Shown: positions 1 through 7,190 of the stretch, in pieces
Layout of the letters: the number at the start of each line of letters is the position of its first letter
How positions within the stretch are numbered: the first letter of the stretch is position 1
From: Pseudochrobactrum kiredjianiae
Lineage (GTDB): Bacteria; Pseudomonadota; Alphaproteobacteria; Rhizobiales; Rhizobiaceae
Direction of reading: 5' to 3'
Assembly (NCBI RefSeq): GCF_030362795.1
Contig: NZ_JAUCBM010000001.1
Coordinates: 868,001-932,000 of the forward strand
Length of the DNA: 64,000 nucleotides
The notes under the pieces: model-generated
The model's database searches: none
What the model was told of the DNA's origin: nothing
The model's input: only the letters and a program-made list of their open reading frames with translations
Translations under genes and position numbers: made by a program

Positions 1-2
1 TA

Positions 3-257
3 TCACTTCTCTCCGGCCTTGTGTGCGGTTCTGTGTCGGTCTGGGCGGCTTTATCAACCAGCGGCATGAAAGCTCTGACCTTGCCGGACAAGCCTGCATT
101 GCTAACCATTGCAACCGATGGCGATGAAGCCGGACGTCAGGCCGGTCATGCGCTTGCTGAGCGTGCCTCTGCCGTTGGCTGGGAGGTTTCAATGCTTCCT
201 GCGCCTGATGGCCGCGACTGGAACGATATTCTCATGATGAAAGGGGCTGCTGCATGA
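3..257 (+). CDS. Toprim-domain primase fragment (5' end outside window)
   Basis: The reading frame is open from the first bases of the window, so this is the C-terminal part of a longer protein and the GTG at 21 is probably not its start. The visible part contains the late Toprim segment: 'ALLTIATDGDEAGRQAG' carries the DxDxAG-type acidic motif (here DGDEAG) used by DnaG-like primases to bind metal. It ends with 'GRDWNDIL', a typical end for the Toprim half of phage and mobile-element primase/helicases. The stop overlaps the start of the DUF3987 gene by an ATGA, so the two are translationally coupled. Role inferred: primer synthesis for replication of the element. Confidence 0.8.
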   Translation, partial: SLLSGLVCGSVSVWAALSTSGMKALTLPDKPALLTIATDGDEAGRQAGHALAERASAVGWEVSMLPAPDGRDWNDILMMKGAAA

Positions 258-1762
258 ACGCGCCCGAACCTATTCCGTTTAAACCGGACTGGCCTGCGCC
301 TGATATGCGCTATTTACGCTCTGAACTGCCGGAACCGCCCAACCTGCCGCTTGAGGATGTGTTTTCGCCGCGCTGGTCGTCATGGATACGCGCCGCGGCT
401 GAGGCGAAAGCGGCACCACCGGATTATGTCATGGCTGGCGCTTTGTCTGTTTGTGGCGCTCTTATCGGTAATAGCCGCTGGCCGTCCCCGTGGCAGGGCT
501 GGACAGAGCCTCCTGTTTTATGGGCTGTGGCTATCGGCAATCCGTCAATGAATAAATCCCCTGGACTGGACGCTGTTCTTAATCCACTGAAAAAGGTGGA
601 GCGGGCTTTGCGTGAGCAGGTACAAGGCGAGGTCACCGAATGGAGGGCAAGAGCCGAGGTTGCAAAGCTGGCAGAAAGTGCTTGGAAGGAAGCGGTAAAG
701 GCAGCAATCAAATCCGGGGATGCTGTCCCGTCACGCCCAGCCAGTGCCAACGCCGGTAAAGAGCCGATTATGCCGCGTCTGGCCGTCACTGATACCACCG
801 TTGAGAAACTGGCAGTGATTGCCTCTGTGCAGCCTCGTGGGGCGTTATTGGCGCGTGATGAGCTTGCTGGATGGCTGCAAGGTATGTCGCGCTATTCCGG
901 TGGTGGATCCGACCGGCCTTTCTGGTTAGAGGCGTATGGCGGTCGCAGCTATTCAGTGGAACGCATGGGGCGCGACCCAGTTTATGTTGACCGGCTCTCT
1001 GTTGGTGTTCTTGGCGGTATTCAGCCGGATCGGTTGCGCTCTTTGCTCATGAAAACTGATGATGATGGCTTATTGGCGCGTTTCCTGCCGGTATGGCCTA
1101 ATCCTGCGCCGGTTAAACGCCCTGATTTGTCCTATGATGAAAGCTTTATGGAAAATATCATTCATCGGCTTTTGTCGTTGCATATGCATGCCGATGAAAA
1201 CGGCACTGTCCGGCCTTGGATAATCTCATTCTCGGAGGATAGCCGAGTCTTGCTGGATAGCTTTCGTGAAACAGCAAGAGGCTGGGAGAACGGTGCTGAG
1301 GGGCTACTGCTTTCATTCATCGGGAAACTGGCGGGGCTTGCTGTCCGGCTGTCTCTGGTGCTGGGACTAATGGAGTGGGCATCTGGCGAAGCTGAGGAGC
1401 CGCAGGAAATTGCTGTTCATCATTTCGGGCGCGCTGCTCATATGGTCGAAAGCTACCTGCTGCCAATGGCACGGCGGGCTTATGCTGATGCATCTGCGCC
1501 AAAAGCCGAGCGGGCAGCTAGGCGGCTTGTGAAGCTGATAAAGGAAAAGGGATGGCGGCAATTTACTGCGCGTGAGGTTTTGCGTGCTGAGCGTACAGGG
1601 CTGTCCAATTCCGACGACCTTAACCCAGCACTCAATGCCTTGCAGGAGGCAGATATTATTCGGCCTGTTTCCACGTCCAGTGGTTCGCAAGGTGGTAGAG
1701 CGCAACGGCTATTTACGGTCAATCCGGCAGTGTTTCGAGGCAATCATGACAAAGTGGCTTGA
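254..1762 (+). CDS. DUF3987 family phage/mobile-element replication protein (degenerate primase-helicase ATPase)
   Basis: A 502-residue protein of the DUF3987 (YfjI-like) family. These proteins sit directly after Toprim primases in rhizobial prophages and genomic islands and are thought to act as the helicase/ATPase half of a split replicase. Around residue 95 the segment 'GNPSMNKSP' is the family's P-loop-like motif. The middle 'LLARDELAGWLQGM' (about 196-210) and 'LLARFLPVWP' are other recognisable family blocks. The C-terminal ~90 residues look like a winged helix ('FTAREVLRAERTGL'). The start ATG overlaps the Toprim stop, which supports one functional unit. Confidence 0.85.
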   Translation: MNAPEPIPFKPDWPAPDMRYLRSELPEPPNLPLEDVFSPRWSSWIRAAAEAKAAPPDYVMAGALSVCGALIGNSRWPSPWQGWTEPPVLWAVAIGNPSMNKSPGLDAVLNPLKKVERALREQVQGEVTEWRARAEVAKLAESAWKEAVKAAIKSGDAVPSRPASANAGKEPIMPRLAVTDTTVEKLAVIASVQPRGALLARDELAGWLQGMSRYSGGGSDRPFWLEAYGGRSYSVERMGRDPVYVDRLSVGVLGGIQPDRLRSLLMKTDDDGLLARFLPVWPNPAPVKRPDLSYDESFMENIIHRLLSLHMHADENGTVRPWIISFSEDSRVLLDSFRETARGWENGAEGLLLSFIGKLAGLAVRLSLVLGLMEWASGEAEEPQEIAVHHFGRAAHMVESYLLPMARRAYADASAPKAERAARRLVKLIKEKGWRQFTAREVLRAERTGLSNSDDLNPALNALQEADIIRPVSTSSGSQGGRAQRLFTVNPAVFRGNHDKVA

Positions 1763-2231
1763 AGTAGCAAAGAAGGCCTTACCCCCTTCCGACGAAACCG
1801 ACATAACCGACAAAACGTATAGTCGGGCGTGCAAGGGAGGTGAAATGCAACCTCAAATTGGTGTTTCGTCGGTTATGTCGGTTTCGTCGGGAGGGGGTAT
1901 ATCAAACTCTCAGCCGGTGAACGCCTCACCGCGGTCGGCACAGAAACCCATCCAGCAAAAACAATCATCGTCCGAAATGCAGACGATGTTTCGCCATGAG
2001 TGGAAGCCAAACACCAATGCAAAGCCGGATGACCCTGAAACCTATGCTGAGGCTCTGCGCATGCATGGAGCTATGTCTTACGGTGTGGCTATGCGGGTGC
2101 TTGGCTGGGGCGGTACGCGGGCAAGTCAGGCAGAGGATGCTTTACGGCTCGCCGGGCGTATTGTGTTCAACAGCCAAGGCCGCGCTGTTTTATCTGATAA
2201 TGAGAACCATCAAAACGAGGTGGCGAAATGA
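1746..2231 (+). CDS. Hypothetical element protein containing a long inverted repeat
   Basis: A 161-residue protein whose ATG at 1746 overlaps the end of the DUF3987 gene by 17 bases; the open frame extends upstream to 1572 but that part lies inside the DUF3987 gene and is not needed. Residues ~12-24 and ~40-53 are written by the two arms of a 36-bp inverted repeat, so the N-terminal third ('SSVMSVSSGGG') is low-complexity sequence dictated by DNA structure. The C-terminal ~80 residues ('PETYAEALRMHGAMSYGVAMRVLGWGGTRASQAEDALR', split here by description) look like a small helical DNA-binding fold. I do not recognise a named family. It is the last gene of the replication run and faces the TIR gene convergently. 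Confidence 0.6.
   Translation: MTKWLEVAKKALPPSDETDITDKTYSRACKGGEMQPQIGVSSVMSVSSGGGISNSQPVNASPRSAQKPIQQKQSSSEMQTMFRHEWKPNTNAKPDDPETYAEALRMHGAMSYGVAMRVLGWGGTRASQAEDALRLAGRIVFNSQGRAVLSDNENHQNEVAK
1781..1898. repeat. 36-bp inverted repeat inside a coding region
   Basis: Left arm 1781-1816, right arm 1863-1898, 46-bp spacer. The arms match at 34 of 36 positions when one is reverse-complemented. Each arm is built from the repeating unit GTCGGTT / GTCGGTTTCGTCGG next to a run of G (right arm) or C (left arm). Related single arms recur at 4708-4726 and 13724-13760. Confidence 0.9.
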
Positions 2232-2293
2232 GTGTAAATAATGCGTCCAAATTGGACATTCAGTAACTCCGCACACTGAGGTGGGGTTTACCT

Positions 2294-2338
2294 ACCCCTG
2301 TCAACAGACCCGAACTTATCGGGTCTGTTGACAGGGGT
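2294..2338. terminator. 20-bp perfect hairpin between convergent genes
   Basis: Arms at 2294-2313 and 2319-2338 are perfectly complementary over 20 bp with a 5-base loop (ACTTA). It lies between the converging ends of the replication gene (stop at 2231) and the TIR gene (stop at 2372), the position of a two-way terminator. Neither side carries a T-run, so classical Rho-independent termination is not certain. The stem is unusually long and perfect and could instead be a site for a recombinase or rolling-circle protein. Confidence 0.6.
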
Positions 2339-2371
2339 GCCAATATGGATGCTCTTTAGTCGCTTTTCGCG

Positions 2372-3142
2372 CTAATGGGATATTAAATTTTTTAATAGTT
2401 CATGTAAGTTATTGTTGCACGAAATAGTTATTGTGCCTGCTGTGCCTCCACCTGAATCTCCAAGAGTAAATTGCGTTGCTTTAAATGAATATTGGATGGC
2501 AGATTCATTTTGCAATTGATCCAAAACAGTCTTGATTGGTATAAAGTCCCGCTCATAAACGTTAGATACAGCAATCACTTGATTTGGCTCATGAATTATT
2601 ATTTCTTGGACAAGGAATGCTCCTATGGCTATCAACTCATGCGCCATTTTACCTAAACGCAGACGTATTATATAAGGAGCCTCAAAGGTTAAGACAGATT
2701 GTACAAGGCTATTCGCATCAATCGAGGGTACCTGAGAGCCTAGTTGGCGTGCTATTAGTTCAAATATCTGAGTTACCTGTAGTGGATCATTCGCTTCAAT
2801 GCCCTGTAGGAGACTAATAGGCAAAGGAAGATCAACCGGACGCAGTCCTGAATGGCAAAGAGGCGCAATTGGAATGTCTCGTGCCCATCCTGCACCAGCT
2901 TCAAAATTAATCCATGGTCTGCTGATGCTATTAGGGCTGCAGAGAAGTATCATTGCTGCGCAAGAACGTAAACCTTCCGTAATTCGGTCCAGCCAATTTT
3001 GTCCAATCTTAATTGTGTCTGAATCAGAAGATACGAATACTTCGACCATTCCTAAAAAGGTTTTCTCAATTTGTTGTTTAAATATATTTGCAAGCTCTTT
3101 TTCTTCTGTAATATGACTTAAAAATATCGTGGTTTTTTTCAT
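2372..3142 (-). CDS. TIR-domain protein, probable NAD-cleaving defence effector
   Basis: A 256-residue protein starting at the ATG at 3142, which has AAGGAAA upstream; an ATG 33 bases further up lacks a ribosome site. Residues 1-~125 form a TIR_2-type domain: 'KTTIFLSHITEEKELA' is the first strand and BB-region, 'SSDSDTIKIGQNWLDRI' the middle, and 'SPNSISRPWINFEAGAGW' carries the conserved Glu81 that in active TIR enzymes cleaves NAD+. The C-terminal half (~130-256) is not a family I recognise and may be the sensor. The gene is antisense to its neighbours and AT-richer, fitting acquired cargo. Bacterial TIR proteins with an intact glutamate are usually abortive-infection effectors; that role here is inferred. 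Confidence 0.85.
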   Translation of the reverse strand: MKKTTIFLSHITEEKELANIFKQQIEKTFLGMVEVFVSSDSDTIKIGQNWLDRITEGLRSCAAMILLCSPNSISRPWINFEAGAGWARDIPIAPLCHSGLRPVDLPLPISLLQGIEANDPLQVTQIFELIARQLGSQVPSIDANSLVQSVLTFEAPYIIRLRLGKMAHELIAIGAFLVQEIIIHEPNQVIAVSNVYERDFIPIKTVLDQLQNESAIQYSFKATQFTLGDSGGGTAGTITISCNNNLHELLKNLISH

Positions 3143-3175
3143 ATTTAAGTTTCCTTTTCGCAGCGCCACCGACAT

Positions 3176-3525
3176 TAATTGTGAGGTATTGTTTTAAAAT
3201 AACATTGTCTATCATGGGATTCCAAAGTGCGAGATTCTAATGCTTGTCGTTACATTTATATTATAGTTTCGGAGAGCTGTTGGAATTAAAGGAAATATAC
3301 CTGTCCATTCCCTTGTTGCGTTGCAAAATGTGCGCGCGAGACCTATCACATTAGCGCAAAGTAGTCTTATCCGTATTGGGCAGTCAGCGGGGGCTATCAG
3401 ATAGAGATATCGCGGCGAACCGGTATTAGCCTGCAGACGGTAGGGAATTTGCGACGGAGGCGAAAGGTAGCTACTTAACGGGGGGCTAACGGAAGGCGAC
3501 ATTTAAGTAGCCTTCCTAAGTGCCG
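3176..3525. other. Gene-free stretch upstream of the TIR gene
   Basis: No convincing gene; the open frame at 3212-3502 (minus) has unnatural composition and no ribosome site. The right end carries a nested hairpin: GCTAACGG (3485-3492) pairs with CCGTTAGC (3523-3530) and AAGGC (3493-3497) with GCCTT (3510-3514). This lies at the 3' end of the minus-strand gene that stops at 3526 and may terminate its transcript. The TIR promoter should lie in this stretch. Confidence 0.5.
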
Positions 3526-3894
3526 TTAGCGAAGTTTTTCTAATGGCATATCATAATTTATGCGGTAGTACTCGTTTGGATTGTCCGTAGGAGGCCAATC
3601 TGTCTTGATGCGGTTTTCTTTTGTGGCTTTGAATTGAACAATAGCACGTACTTCGCCGTCATTATCAGCAATAGCTTCTCTGCGAATACCAATAATTGTG
3701 CCATTCAAATATGACTGCTTGTTCTTAGCTTCATGCATGAAGAACTCTTTACCAATCAACCCATCAATCTCAGCGTCTTTTATGCGCCATGAGACTGAAT
3801 CAAAAAGTCCAGCCTTTTGATCAAGTGTCACAAGGCCTTTGGGCCTGCCATCTTCATACCGGCACAGTACATGAAGGGATATTGCATTGTTCAT
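3526..3894 (-). CDS. Hypothetical protein of the accessory module
   Basis: A 122-residue soluble protein with GAGGG about 8 bases before the ATG, so translation is plausible. I recognise no family. It is rich in charged residues and has predicted beta-rich stretches ('GTIIGIRREAIADNDGEVRAIVQF'), and lacks signal peptide or membrane segment. It lies between the TIR gene and a winged-helix gene, all on the minus strand, with about 50 bases to the upstream gene, so these two probably share a transcript. A role in the TIR module or as a neighbouring element protein cannot be separated from sequence alone. Confidence 0.55.
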   Translation of the reverse strand: MNNAISLHVLCRYEDGRPKGLVTLDQKAGLFDSVSWRIKDAEIDGLIGKEFFMHEAKNKQSYLNGTIIGIRREAIADNDGEVRAIVQFKATKENRIKTDWPPTDNPNEYYRINYDMPLEKLR

Positions 3895-3947
3895 TTTGAC
3901 CCTCAGGGTTTAATTTATTTATGGATGCTATGCGTGAGAGATTAGCG

Positions 3948-4442
3948 TTATTCTATGGGGAGGGTGACCAAGAATGCAGCTAATCGCTTAGCTTCAGCTT
4001 CAGATAGATCAGAGGGAAGCTTTATTTCGACTTTATAGTCCGCTCTGAGCTGAAAAGTATGATCGAGAACCATCTTTGATGGCTCAAGTACTATTGGATC
4101 CTCTGCTTCCAAGGTCTCTTCACGCGAGATGGCTGGAACATGGCCGATAGTTGTGCTTTCACCTTTGGCTGTGGAGGCTAAGCCGCGTATACTTAACTCC
4201 CATTGCATACGGCTTTCTCCTGATGGGTATCTGCCTTTGATGTAACGGCCACATTCAAGAGTTTCTAACTCCTTAAAGACCCGCCTGACATCGTACTCTG
4301 ATAAGCCCGTTCGATACGCGGCTATACGTACAGGCATTTCCCAAGAGTCTTTTTTGCGGTCATCAAACCAATTGAATATACGTTTTGCGGCGTCATCCTC
4401 TTGGTACATCTTCTGCAGTTTATGCGTTATGCTTTCGTCCAT
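3948..4442 (-). CDS. Winged-helix-like element protein
   Basis: A 164-residue protein. I chose the ATG at 4442 because AAGGG lies upstream; the longer frame to 4613 starts with composition unlike a protein. Residues ~14-80 ('RIFNWFDDRKKDSWEMP' through 'GRYIKGRYPSG') fit a winged helix-turn-helix. The last ~30 residues ('VEIKLPSDLSEAEAKRLAAFLVTLP') match a tail common in small rhizobial phage and island regulators. It is the first gene of the minus-strand run, upstream of the 3526-3894 gene, and may regulate that run or bind the repeats just upstream. This role is inferred. Confidence 0.6.
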   Translation of the reverse strand: MDESITHKLQKMYQEDDAAKRIFNWFDDRKKDSWEMPVRIAAYRTGLSEYDVRRVFKELETLECGRYIKGRYPSGESRMQWELSIRGLASTAKGESTTIGHVPAISREETLEAEDPIVLEPSKMVLDHTFQLRADYKVEIKLPSDLSEAEAKRLAAFLVTLPIE

Positions 4443-4627
4443 TTTATTATCATAACCCTTTAAAATCATCAAATAACATTTATCATTGATGTACAGCGTT
4501 GATTGATGATTGTAAACGATATTATTGATTGTTGTGGACGAGGGGGCAATCAACAGGCTACCAGCGCACACGGAACAATGTGGGTTTAAATGGCTGGGGC
4601 GATGATGGTGCAAATCTGCCTCATGTC

Positions 4628-4980
4628 GAATTTAGTGACCAATACGCGTGTGTACGCGTACGCGAGGCAATCTACCATTCAAGGCAGAGACGGCCTTTAG
4701 ATACGTCTACCCCCTTCCGACAAAACTTATCATATTGGTAATTATGGCTTTTCATTTTGACATGCAGCGTCATGATTTTCTGCGCAATACGTACGCGGGG
4801 GAAATATAGCGCCTATAACGGGAAAGGACTTTCGGGAGCAGTACGCGCACGCACGCGAGGGTTTCACTGTTTAATCCCATATCGACTGAAAGAAAATCAA
4901 AGCAGGCCTGAGTTTTCCGACACTATAAAAAGGGTCAAAAAAGAGTTTTGCGACCAATACGCGCGTACGCGCGAGGGAAA
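4628..4980 (+). repeat. Four degenerate direct repeats of a CG-alternating motif
   Basis: Copies at 4628-4670, 4781-4801, 4838-4864 and 4943-4980. The best pair (first and last) share 'GACCAATACGCG' followed by alternating CG/TACG and 'CGAGG'. In the last copy CGCGCGTACGCGCG (4960-4973) is a perfect palindrome. Confidence 0.75.
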
Positions 4981-5025
4981 GCACGTTATTTTTGGGTTGC
5001 CAAATTGTCGCACTGTTAGACGATT

Positions 5026-5065
5026 ATAATCCAGCATGATCTATTATGATCCGATATGATCTAGC
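5026..5065 (+). repeat. 10-bp direct repeats (iteron-like) upstream of the RHH gene
   Basis: ATAATCCAGC, ATGATCTATT, ATGATCCGAT and ATGATCTAGC follow one another with an exact 10-base period, sharing ATGATC in three of four. One repeat per helical turn is the arrangement expected for cooperative binding of a small DNA-binding protein. The ribbon-helix-helix gene begins about 90 bases downstream. Confidence 0.7.
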
Positions 5066-5132
5066 CTGACATTGTATTCAACTATTTGTAATTACAGCAT
5101 TATTTTTGTTTGCTGGCGCTGGTTGTGGTATT

Positions 5133-5148
5133 CTTTGTTATAACAAAG
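5133..5148. promoter_or_regulatory. 16-bp perfect palindrome, candidate autoregulatory operator
   Basis: CTTTGTTATAACAAAG is a perfect palindrome that overlaps the Shine-Dalgarno sequence (AAAGGAGG, 5145-5152) of the ribbon-helix-helix gene at 5158. A dimer bound here would block initiation, the usual way such small regulators control themselves. Confidence 0.7.
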
Positions 5149-5157
5149 GAGGCCGTT

Positions 5158-5316
5158 ATGCGCTCAGACGTTGCAATGCCAGACTATATTCGTATTCGCG
5201 TTTTTCCAGATGAAAAACAGCACCTGAAAGAGGCCGCTCAAAAGCGCGGTATTTCTCTTTCTGAACTGATCCGCTCCAAGACCCTGCCAGCCAAAGAATG
5301 CGAGGCTGCCGCATGA
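5158..5316 (+). CDS. Small ribbon-helix-helix DNA-binding protein
   Basis: A 52-residue protein starting at the ATG at 5158, 5 bases after a strong AAAGGAGG; an upstream TTG in frame is ignored. 'YIRIRVFPDEKQHLKEAAQKRGISLSELIRSK' (described in parts: strand 'YIRIRVF', then two helices) is the classic Arc/MetJ/CopG fold with the strand used to read the DNA major groove. Family members are plasmid copy-number regulators, antitoxins and MobC-type accessory proteins. A perfect palindrome overlaps its ribosome site and 10-bp repeats lie upstream, so autoregulation is likely. The stop overlaps the next gene by ATGA, as in a two-gene unit, but the partner does not resemble a known toxin. Confidence 0.8.
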   Translation: MRSDVAMPDYIRIRVFPDEKQHLKEAAQKRGISLSELIRSKTLPAKECEAAA

Positions 5317-5609
5317 GCGAAGTAAATGAGCCAGTCATTAAACCGTACCGTACCAGCAATGGCATGTATTTGCTCCACCCTGAATTTATCAGCGGGCTAA
5401 TCGCTCAAATCTCTTGGCAGTGTATCAATCCAACGACCGGCGAAGCGGATCTGGCAGCAGGGGCGGCACTGTTTCAGAAGGCCGCATTTCTGCTCTGTAA
5501 GCAAGTGGAAACCGATGTTCTACAGCGCGGCGGCACGACAGCAGAGGCTGAGTATCATGCGCAGGAAATGTTCACCTTCTTCGATGCCGGAGCAATCGGC
5601 ATTCAGTAA
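5313..5609 (+). CDS. Hypothetical phage-type protein coupled to the RHH gene
   Basis: A 98-residue protein. The ATG at 5313 overlaps the stop of the ribbon-helix-helix gene (ATGA), so I prefer it to the ATG at 5298. No membrane segment or signal. 'GLIAQISWQCINPTTGEADLAAGAALFQKAAFLL' suggests an all-helical fold. It is not a family I can name. Gene order would allow a toxin, but there are no RelE, HicA or PIN-like residues and acidic residues predominate at the C-terminus; a small phage structural or chaperone protein is equally possible. Confidence 0.6.
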   Translation: MSEVNEPVIKPYRTSNGMYLLHPEFISGLIAQISWQCINPTTGEADLAAGAALFQKAAFLLCKQVETDVLQRGGTTAEAEYHAQEMFTFFDAGAIGIQ

Positions 5610-5693
5610 TGCCCAGCCATGAAAGGGCTATCAATGCGAAATCAGAAATCTCTCATTCTCGACCACTCCACTTTGAATGGAAAGGCGTGACAT

Positions 5694-7190
5694 ATGCGTA
5701 ATCTACTCACAAGTTTTCTCGACCAGCGCGAAACCATCGGCAATCTGTTAGCGCCATTCGTGACCGGTCAACCACAACAGTTTCAGCAGCGCGACCCGCA
5801 AGCTCTACGGGATGCCGTGCTTTCAGGATTGCCACAGCAAGCACCGCAACAGCAGGCACCAGCTACCCCTGATCTGCTTGGGGCATTTTTTAATGCACAA
5901 CCTCAACAGCAGCAGCCTGCCGTTGCGAATATGTTGCTTCAAGGTTTAGAGCCATCTCAGAAGTCGGTTCAGCCTTTACTGCCGCCTATCAACATTGACC
6001 CGCAGAAGGTGGCAGAGGTGCCGCGTGCGGTCGATTCGATGCAAACCGCAGCAACACCGCATACAGTGCTACAGCAGCAGCCACAGGCTAAATCTGGTGG
6101 TTTTGCAGACATGCTGTCCAAATTTGGCGAAAGTGATTTCGGCCAGCGGTTCAGTGATATGATGCTCGGCTGGGGTATGGGCGGCACCATGCAGGATAGT
6201 CTGTCAAAAGGCAGCCAGATGATTGCCGCCGGAAACCAAGACCGGAAGACCAAAAAAACACAGAACCAGACGATTGAATGGCTCAAAGGCCAAGGCATGA
6301 GCGAGGCTGAAGCTCAGGCAACAGCCAGCGACCGCCCTGCATTGAATGCCTTCCTGATTGCTCTGCGTAAAGGCGTTGATCCGAAAGACGCGTTACAACA
6401 GCGGAAGCTGGAACTGGAAATCAAAAGTCTGGAAAACCCGCAGCTTTCACCATCCGATCAGCTTGCTCGTGAAAAGTTCGAATGGGATAAAACGCAGGGC
6501 GGCGTTGATGCGCCTAAGATTGTCGAGTTGTATGACGCAGAGGTCGGCCAGCCATACAAAGCCACATGGAACGCAGCCACCCAGACATTTGACCGGATTG
6601 GTGGTATCAAAGCACCAAGCGGTACGCAGCTATCAGTGGGGCCGAATGGTGAAATCACATTCCAGCAGGGCAGCGGGTTAAAGCCGCTCACCGAAGGCCA
6701 GTCAAAAGACGCGGTATTTGCTACCCGTGCGGAAGGTTCGCTCGGTATCCTCAACCAGCACGGCAATGCCTTAGCAGACTTTCAAGATAAAATGGCTAGC
6801 GGTGTTCCGGTGGTCGGGAATTACCTCAAATCTGAGGGCTACCAGAAAGCGGAACAGGCAGGGCAAGAGTTTTTGCAGGCTATTCTGCGTAAAGACACTG
6901 GTGCCGCCATCACCAAGGAAGAAACCTCTGAGTATGGCGCTGTATATCTTCCTCGCCCGGGGGATAGCGCTGCTGTCCTTCAACAGAAAGCAGCTTCTCG
7001 TCAGCGAGCGCTTGAAGCACTTAAAGCCGGTATGCCGCCGCAGGCTATTTTGCAGGCTGAGACTGCAATGAAAAACACTGATGCGGCATATCCTCCTTCT
7101 GGCGCTCCGCAGTCTGGAATGCTTGAGGACGGTTATCGCTTCAAGGGGGGCAATCCTTCTGATCCGAACAATTGGGAAAAGGTGCAATAA
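5694..7190 (+). CDS. Glutamine-rich virion-like protein
   Basis: A 498-residue protein with no signal peptide. The first ~150 residues are very rich in Q, P and A ('QQAPQQQAP', 'QPQQQQPAV'), followed by a glycine/methionine segment ('MMLGWGMGGTMQ') and a helical, charged region ('PKDALQQRKLELEIKSLENP'). Such Q-rich proteins occur in the late region of podovirus-like prophages of Rhizobiales, where they are annotated as hypothetical or internal virion proteins. It ends with a TAATG overlap with the next gene, so the pair is co-translated. No terminase, portal or capsid gene lies next to it here, so this is either a remnant or the rest lies outside the window. Function is inferred. Confidence 0.6.
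   Translation: MRNLLTSFLDQRETIGNLLAPFVTGQPQQFQQRDPQALRDAVLSGLPQQAPQQQAPATPDLLGAFFNAQPQQQQPAVANMLLQGLEPSQKSVQPLLPPINIDPQKVAEVPRAVDSMQTAATPHTVLQQQPQAKSGGFADMLSKFGESDFGQRFSDMMLGWGMGGTMQDSLSKGSQMIAAGNQDRKTKKTQNQTIEWLKGQGMSEAEAQATASDRPALNAFLIALRKGVDPKDALQQRKLELEIKSLENPQLSPSDQLAREKFEWDKTQGGVDAPKIVELYDAEVGQPYKATWNAATQTFDRIGGIKAPSGTQLSVGPNGEITFQQGSGLKPLTEGQSKDAVFATRAEGSLGILNQHGNALADFQDKMASGVPVVGNYLKSEGYQKAEQAGQEFLQAILRKDTGAAITKEETSEYGAVYLPRPGDSAAVLQQKAASRQRALEALKAGMPPQAILQAETAMKNTDAAYPPSGAPQSGMLEDGYRFKGGNPSDPNNWEKVQ

Larger units (their letters stand above)
4443..5157. other. Non-coding, repeat-rich region between modules
   Basis: A 715-base stretch without a convincing gene. It holds four degenerate copies of an ACCAATACGCG / TACGCGCGAGG motif (4628-4670, 4781-4801, 4838-4864, 4943-4980), a partial arm of the repeat family seen at 1781 (4708-4726), a segment shared with the region near 13.65 kb (4863-4883 and 4910-4932), four 10-bp direct repeats (5026-5065) and the palindrome at 5133-5148. 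A frame at 4757-5029 can be read through it, but its peptide is a degenerate relative of the one encoded at 13601-13834, so I treat it as repeat sequence. Confidence 0.7.

Noticed and set aside
4757-5029. ORF across the repeat region
   Set aside because: Its peptide is a degenerate copy of that at 13601-13834 and is driven by repeats rather than protein selection.
5158-5609. RHH gene and its neighbour as a toxin-antitoxin pair
   Set aside because: The second protein shows no toxin-family residues; kept as hypothetical.
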